Shown here: piece by piece, positions 49,601 to 58,600 of the stretch
How positions within the stretch are numbered: the stretch's first letter is position 1
Layout of the letters: every line of letters starts with the position of its first letter
Source of the DNA: Trachythela sp. YZ-2020
Lineage: Eukaryota; Cnidaria; Anthozoa; Malacalcyonacea; Clavulariidae
Assembly (NCBI GenBank): GCA_016169945.1
Contig: JADLSH010000249.1
Coordinates: 1,426,001-1,490,000 of the forward strand
Direction of reading: 5' to 3'
Length of the DNA: 64,000 nt
The notes under the pieces: generated by a model
Database searches by the model: none
What the model was told of the DNA's origin: nothing
What the model saw: the letters and a program-made list of their open reading frames with translations, nothing else
Made by a program: the position numbers and the translations under genes

Positions 49601-52600
49601 GTATTACAACTAAAATTATTTTAGCAATTTAAAAACGAAACAATAGATCACATTCAGAAAATAACTTTCACTCTACCTGCACTTTCGTCATAATAAGACC
49701 ACGTTCGGTATTTATCTTTCTTTTTACCGATCACAGCACATTCACTCTTCAGTTCGTTTTCGTGCAATGGAATTGTATGTTCACAATCCTACAATGATTG
49801 GAAAATTTTAGTAACTAGAGAGCACTCAGAAACTGCATACCTCCACCAAAAATGAAGTCAAGTATTCGTGGATAAATTATCCAAGCACTAATTATGCATT
49901 CAATTCTTTTTAACCAGGAGAAAGCAAGGAAAACTTTTGTAAATTTTCCCATCCAATTTTCATCCAAGTTGAACAAAAATTTAGTCGATTTGTTCTTGAC
50001 CTATGGCAGTTAGTTAGCTCCACCAATTTTCGTCTTAAAATGCTTGATAGTTTTTGGGTTATCGTGCTCACAGTCAAGCACACACACAAATAAACCGACG
50101 AGATTAGAAGAGCTGGAGTAGAAAGCATAGTCAAGAAAGTAGACGAAACAAGAATGAGATGGTTTGGACATTTGATTAGAATGGATGATAAGAAATTTGT
50201 TAAAAGAGCATGGAAGGAACTCGTAGGAGGAGAACGATCCAAAAGAAGACAAATCAGTGATGGATTTAAGGAAAGTTATGGAAGAAATATTGAAGAATCC
50301 TATGATCTAATAACCTAAGCATAAAAAAAGACTTTCGACCTTGGCTAAGTTTTTAGATTAAGATTTTAACTATGACTTACTTTGATTTTGCAAACTTCTT
50401 CTTCCGTTGAATTTCCAACACACTTTTTTCCGCCATAACGGGGTCTAGAAAAAATAAAACAATCGTACATCCATATTTTAATAACTTAATGCTTCGAAAT
50501 TCGTTAACAGGGGGAATAGGTGTTTACAATTTTGCATTGAAATTCCCATTGACGGAAAATGTTCCTTAACATTGTAGAAATTTTTTTTTTGTATATTAAC
50601 GATAACATGTACTCAAAACAGATGAGCTATTATCCACTTGGTTTATGACTGCATTTCAAACTTTTGACTTTAGTTTCTCAATCGGCAAACAAGCCGAGTT
50701 AAGTTGCCTCTTAACATATAACAACATTACTTACGCTGGACTATCACAGGTTCGCTTACGAGTGCGAACGCCTAGACCACACTCCTGGGAGCATGTTTCC
50801 CAGTTCTGCCAATCACTCCAGTTGCCATCAATTGCTTTTGGTTTTTCTATCTTCTCCGTTCTTCGCACACAACGACCTGCTACACACCACTAGAATAGAA
50901 ATATATATCGCGCTGTTTTAAGAAGCATTGTTTCCTAGCCATGTTTCTTGAAGGTAGGAACACAAGAAAACATTGTTTCCTAGCCATGTTTTACAAAGGT
51001 GGACAAACAAGGAGACATTGTTTCCTAGCCATGTTCCTCAACGGTGAAAAAAAACAGGTTTCCTAGCCACGACTGCCACGTTTCCTGAAAGTGAGCAAAC
51101 CAGGAAACATTGTTTCCTAGCCATGTTTCTTGAAGGTAAAACATTGTTTCCTAACTATGTTCCTCAAAGGTGAGCAAACCAGAAAACATTGTTTCCTAGC
51201 CATGTTTCTTGAAGGTAGGAATACCAGAAAATATTGTTTCCTATATAGATATGTTTCACAAAGGTGTGAAAACCAGAAAACATTGTTTCCTAGCCATGTT
51301 TCTCAAAGGTAGGGAAACCAGAAAGATGTTTCCTAGCCATGTTTCCCAAAACCAATGACGGAAACCATAAAATTGTTGTGTTATAGAAAATCTATGATAA
51401 CTGCACACAGTTGCCATATACCTAATATCGAAGTACAGAAACAATTGCTGGTTGATATAAGATCATATAATAGACGAAATTTGGAAGACTTTGGAATTGG
51501 ACACGCAGCATATTAGGCGTACGATGATTAACAAATTAGACTTTATGCTAAAAGTGCTAAAAGGAAAACCGACGATGGTGATGATGGTGGGTGGGTGGTG
51601 GTAATGGTGGTGGTAATGATGGATGGTGGTAGTTATAATGATGATGACAATGGTGGTGGAATTTCTTACCCTATTAGTACCACATTCTGTTCCATTCAAT
51701 GCAGGAGCTCTCATACTTTTACATAGATGTTTATATGGTGGAGGCATGTTACACCACAATACCTGACAAGGATCTCGATGGAACTAAATAAATTGAACAT
51801 CTGTTAATATATGATACTATATCTTCAAAATTATAACCCAACAATGTGTGGTCAAAGGTCAAGTAATAAACCTTCAAAATACGTCTAGTATGTTAATGTT
51901 TTGCATCAGGCCTTAGCAACGTAACAAGCTAAGGCATTGCATAAGAAACTTGATATCCGGCCAAAAATCATGGCCTCTAAAATTGTTTGATATTTAGCAA
52001 GATACGAGCATTTATATACATTCAAAATAGCATGAAAAATACACAAGAGATTGGGCTATAAATATATAATATCGAGTGCGAAATTATCCTCACATCGCGT
52101 AATAGTTACCCTCCATGAATACATTTAAGGGCACGAGACGTTCTCGTGACTTGTTAGCTTAAACATAATATTCCTAGTGCTTCAACACTAGTTGCACCTG
52201 CACATGTCCGGCGAACCAGGCTAATGCTCTACCAATTTTCAGCTGGGGAGAGCACCTAAACTTACACGGTATAATTTTGGCGATGGCGCAATACCAATTT
52301 TACCATATAGTACTTACAGCTGTGCAGAAAGTGAATCCCTTGCCAAAATCAAAGAGGCATTGATCATCAGTTGAGTAATGAACACCAGGATACCTGTGTA
52401 GGAATGGCAGGTCATCCTCGTGCTTTTTGCCAGGTTTATCGTTCAGGCAGTGGAAATTCCTACAGAAAATAACATGGATGAAACATTAATACTCAGCTTT
52501 TGTAGTCTTGATTGGACATACGGTTTACCGCATAAATCAGTGAAACATTTGGTCACTAAGAAATTCATGCTTAAGAACTGTCTCAAATGAGCTTTCTTAA

Positions 52601-55600
52601 AAGCTGCAGTTGATTCATTTAAGTTTTTAGACTGTTCCACAGTGCAGAGCCTGGACTGACACCACTAGCTGAAAACTCATAAAGATTAAGGGATCGATAG
52701 GCCATGCTTGCACAGTTTATATTCATATTGAAAATCAAGATCAAGTGAGCTTTTACCCTTTTGTTCTTGCAAAACCCTTGTTATGGGTTTTACAGACAGT
52801 CCCTTTTCCCTGGGTTATATACACAATTACACATGCTTCAACACAAGCAACCCACGCTTATCGAATCACAGTAAACTAGACAGCACTGTGCGACTGCATT
52901 AGTCCGGGAAAGAAAGTAAATTTCTCATCTAATTTTCGTCCAAATTGAACCAAAATTTAATGGATTTATCCTTGGCCTATGGCCATTGGCACCACAAATA
53001 TTCGTATTAAAATGTTTCATATTTTACGAGTTACCGTGCTTACAGACAAACACACACACAAACAAACCCAGGTGAAAACATAACCTTATGGAGGTAGATA
53101 TTATACATTCCATGAAGCGCTACATGAAGAACACACTTCTTCACGACCAAAAGTGAAAACAAAAAATCACCAGTCCTACCTAATACTTCCCAACAGCTCC
53201 TTACGACTGCACGAGGACCACATAAACCGGTTTAATCTGGATTGAACTAGTGGCGCCATGATGCTGCCATGACTTGTTACTGATCCACATCTGTTTTTCT
53301 CCCCATCGTGTTCCATACCGAGTCTGAAATATATGACATCGATATAACTTAAGATCAAGACGAACAGTGTTCAAATATATTATGTGGAAGCATGTTAAGT
53401 CTTGGCCTGGGCAAATTAGAGACAGTTTTTCTCAGCAATGTTTCCGGAATGTGAGTAAACCAGGAAAGGTTGTTAGCTAGACATGTTTCCCAAAGGATGG
53501 CAAGTCAGAAAACAGCTTTGTTTCCTAGCCTGCATATTTCCTGAAGGTGGACAAACCATTAAACACTTTCTTGAATATGGGCAAGCCAGCTAGGAAACAT
53601 TGTTTCTTAGCCATGTTTCCTGAAGATGGGCAAAGCAGGAGCCAATATGTAATGGCAATTTCATTATTTTGTACTGATGGAAGCTTGCATTCTGCCTTAC
53701 GATTTAAGTCAAAGAACGAATACTTACGAGTGTCCAGTCTCGTGCGCAATTATAAACGCGGATGGAAAACCATCTTCTTGGTTCAGAGAGCAACTTCTCG
53801 TCGGGTGACACATCCCGCGGACTGGTGCATAACCAGCTGAACAGAACGAGAGAGGGTTACGTTTATGTATATATACAGGGTGTATAAAAAAGGTAATCCA
53901 AATTTGGCATGTTATCGTGCTTTATGTATTAGGTATATAAATCTACTTTTTCCATAGCAATAATTATCAGGCTTTTAGCTGTATAATGATACCATTTCTG
54001 TATCAATGCGGACAAAAATGGTCAAATACGATCCGTCGAAATCACATTTATCCACCATTGGTAATTGAGTGCGAACCTATTGTTCGGGTATTGAAATTAT
54101 TCTTATTTCGGCTGTATAAGACGTTAACTATAGGTGGGTTTTAGTGGAAAAAACTTGAATGCCCGGTTCCAGTGTAGGTAGCGATAAGTGATATTACGAT
54201 ATTCTGCGGGACTGTAGGATCAAACTACCTGAAAATATATAACGAGAACTTAGACGTTTCAAGCGAAGGCCCTTCGTCTGGAAATTAGTAATAACTGGAC
54301 GTTAGTATTAACTGGACGTTAGTATTAACTGGACGTTAGTAGTAACTGGACGTTAGTAGTAACTGGACGTTAGTAGTAACTGGACGTTTGTAGTAACTGG
54401 ACGTTAGTAGTAACTGGACGTTAGTAGTAACTGGACGTTAGTAGTAACTGGACGTTAGTAGTAACTGGACGTTAGTAGTAACTGGACGTTAGTAGTAACT
54501 GGACGTTAGTAGTAACTGGACGTTAGTAGTAACCGGACGTTAGTAGTAACCGGACGTTAGTAGTAACCGGACGTTAGTAGTAACCGGACGTTGGTAGTAA
54601 CTGGACGTTGGTAGTAACTGGACGTTGGTAGTAACTGGACGTTAGTAGTAACTGGACGTTGGTAGTAACTGGACGTTGGTAGTAACTGGACGTTGGTAGT
54701 AACTGGACGTTGGTAGTAACTGGACGTTGGTAGTAACTGGACGTTGGTAGTAACTGGACGTTGGTAGTAACTGGACGTTGGTAGTAACTGGACGTTAGTA
54801 GTAACTGGACGTCAGTAGTAACTGGACGTTAGTAGTAACTTTTAGACGAATGGTCTTCGCTCGAAACGTCAAAGTTCTTGTTCTATTTTTCAGGTAGTTC
54901 GATCCTACAGACCCCTGACACCCGCAGAATAGAGCTTCAGTGAAGTGTTCTATATGGTGCTAACCTGTTGGTTAACTTCAAATGTATTGCTACTTATGTG
55001 AGTGAGCATGCTAAATGTTTTGATTACGTGTATTTGCCAACCAAACACACATTTCCGAGACATTGTACATATAGTGAACAATGTAGGCGGTGCTACACAT
55101 GTTGGTCAACTTCAAATGTATTAACACTTTATATGGGAGGGAGAAAATAATCCTAAATAATGTTTCCATTACATGTATTTGCCACCAAACACAAGGTCAA
55201 TACACATAGTGAACAATTTAGTCACTCTGATAACTGTCTTTCTTTTTAGAGTCAGTTGACCACCATGTATGTGCTGCACTGTCACACATAGTGAAACCAA
55301 TCTATTAATGATTTAAACTCCAAGTAAATTGATTGAAAATAACGAAAAATACCAACCTGCGGGGCCAAACTCTTTTCTATAATGAAAGTAAAAAAGAACA
55401 TTTAAACTTAGTTGGGAGAGTATGCTATATATATTTCTAAAATTCATTAATTATTCATAAGCAAAATACAAAGGAAACTCATGACCCGTAGCGGATCTAT
55501 ATATTTGATATAGACTTGCTCAAATTTTCTCCTTCAATTTTTACAACGTAGATAACATCAATCTTCAAAATTCCAACGCCAGTGAGCGTACAAAACGAGT

Positions 55601-58600
55601 CATTTTAGAAGTCATATACAAACCTTGCAGTTCGGCCTTTATCAGATCTAAAACACTCGGCTGCGCCTCGATGTTTTTAAATCTGATAAAGACCTCTCGC
55701 ACGGTTTGTATATATTACTTACAAATTGAAGATTCAAAATACTAAAACGGTTACAAAATTATCGGCTAAGAAGACGATGTGATGTAAACAATCAAAACTT
55801 AAGCAAATAGATTTTGTTCTTTTCTGTAATGTCTTGTTTGAAAGTTATTTGCGGGGCTTAGATATATTTATATTTACATTGATACAACTGAGCAAAGGCA
55901 GTTAGGGAAACTCAAAGATATTTGGGTATCCGGGGCAAAATATAACTTTAGGGCCCTAATGATTTTCCATCGTCAAAGATTTTTGCGGTCATGTGCTTGT
56001 TTAGATACCCTTGAACTTCTGGATTACGTCCCACAGTCTTGAACGTTTGAATAACATTCTCAATCTGCGTTCAGTACTAAAAACGTTAAGGGGGAATTTT
56101 GAAATCTAGGTCTCAGAAATGGCTAATTCCTGCATTCTGGGGAGACTATATGGCAGTAATATGTATACATATTTCTCTTTATTCCTATTTAGTTCCCCCC
56201 TTCTACCCCCCACCCCCTCTGGGCGACCCTGGTAATCGTGATCACCTTGTCAAGAATGTTGCATGATCGTGAAACTTCGGGTCGTCGTCGCTTCGACCAG
56301 CCCGTATATTTAGCATGAATTGACATGCAGATATCAGGCTTTTGGTGGGGTTACCCTTTTGTAGGGTTACACCTTCCTATAAATTAAAGATAAACCATTG
56401 TTAATAAGGTAAGAAACAAAAGAAAGAAAGCAGGCCAGCAAACAAACAAACAAACAAACAAACAAAGGAAGAATGGAAACACAGAAACAACCAGGCAAGC
56501 AAGAAAGAAAGTCAAAAAAGAAACAAGCAACAAACAAACAAGATCTCTCAAATTATCTGGTCAACTCAGATTGGCAGTAGTTCCAGCAATTGCTGTGCAA
56601 TTCATGACATTAGCAAAGGCAGAAAATAAATCTTAAATTCACAAACATTTTCTTAATGTTCTTTACTGCATTAAATTATCTTCACCTTCTTTTATATTAC
56701 ATCTATTATCTATCTAATCTTATGAATGCTCTTTTATAACATTGTAATTATTGTGATAATAGTTATTAATCGTATATTATTTGTACTTTGCATAGCTAGA
56801 ATAGCCACTCGTGGAATGCTAATGGCAGTGGGTTTGTTTGAGTGTATGCATGTGTGTTTTACTGTGAGCAAGATAACTAAAAAAATATCAAACATTTTAA
56901 TAAGAAAGTTTGTGAAACTAATGGCCATAGGCCAAGGACAAATCGATTAAATTTTGGTTCAATTTGGACGATAATTGGACGAGAAGTTTACAAAAATTTG
57001 TCTTGATTTCTCCTGCTGAACAAAACTAAATGCATAATTAGTGAACGTATGAACACTTGACTTATTTGTTGGCGGAGATATGCAGTCTCTACGAGTGCTT
57101 TAGAGTTATTACTAATATTATTCTTAAACAAGCAAGTGAAGCACTTACCGGATCTTTGTGTAACAAGAGAATTCTGACAAGGACATAGTCGATGTTAAAT
57201 CCGAGAGTCTTATGTTTGAAGATGTGAGAAACCTTGAGAGAAAATAGTGGAGGATGCTTCACATACAAATTTTGGCTTATGTTACGTTTATACATTGTAA
57301 CAATATAACAATAAATAGTTTAACTGAAATTAAGAACACGATTGAAGATATGAATACATATGTTTAAAAAAAATTATTAAATATTCTATTTTATTGAAAC
57401 GAACACCCTCTTGCACAAAGCACAAGTGTAATAGAATTTTGACGCAGATGACCAGGGCCTTTTTTAACTAATGTACTGGAGGGGCCAAAGCCCCCCCCCC
57501 CAGCCCCCAGTTGGTCCCCCCAGTAAGCTATTTTGGGCCCCCCAGTGAAGGTCCCTTTTGTCCAAAGTATAAGCAAAAAGGGGGAAAGTTTAGAGGACAG
57601 TTATGGTATTCTCACAACAAAACTGGCTCCGTTTAGATGGAATATATCAAAAATTGTCTCTGTAAATGCAGGAAATCAAGACACAGAGACTCAAGTATAC
57701 AAAAATTTCCTGGGGGAGTACCCCCAGACCCCACTTCACCTTCCCACACCTGTAATACACCACCTACTTGTTACGTTCCCTTTCGATTATGGCCCCCCCA
57801 CTAACGATTTCTTAAAAAAGGCCCTGCAGATGACCCAAGAACTTGGAAGACGGTATGCATACAGAGACGTAGCCAGGTTTTCCAATCAAGGGGGGCCGAA
57901 AAATTTTTTGGGGGGCCCAACTCAAAAACGTTAATTATAACCAACATGCCCATTTTGTATGTGTGTGTCGACGGGGGGGGGGGGAGATGTCAAAATTAAA
58001 AAATTTCCCGGAAAACTAACGTGCTCCACTTGTTCCGACTTGTTGTGTGTCCGACTTTTTGCCGACTTGTGTATTGTTTTGTGCCAACTCAAATCCTTCT
58101 GCCCACTAAATTTCCAAATAAATTCATGGGGATTAGAGAGACACCCATAAACACCCCATAGATACCTGCCTACCTGAAATAAATTCAAAAAACATCATAG
58201 TAAAAGTAAAAAGTATATAATAATACGTACGTATTGCGAAAAAAAGATAAAAAAAATTTTAATCACACAATTTACCAGGGGCCAGAATTTCGAGAGAGAG
58301 GGAGACCCAGGGCCCCCCCTCTAGCTACGTCTCTGTATGCATAAAGGATGAGAGTTGATAAGAGTTGGCAAGCGACAGTTTGCATGGGAGTTTCATCAAC
58401 TCTCATGCCCTGGTCAAACGAGAACAAGAGTTGCATGAGAGTTGACTGGTTATTACATCGAGTACCAGTCAAACGAGGGAAAACTCTCATCAACTCTTAT
58501 CAAAATTTGAACCAGCTTAAAGTGGGCTAAAAGTTGATGAGAGTCGATGAGAGTTGGCGGTCAAACGCGAGCGAGAGTTAAACTTTCATCGACTCTCACG

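Noticed and set aside
50920..51345. Coding repeat, suggested by the 60-codon frame at 51130-51312
   Set aside because: The frame is only the translation of a minisatellite with irregular unit lengths.
54290..54845. CRISPR-like array
   Set aside because: Contiguous 17-bp repeats without unique spacers in an animal intron: a minisatellite.
57533..57934. 133-codon plus-strand frame
   Set aside because: Spans two MITEs and their target duplications; composition reflects C- and G-runs.
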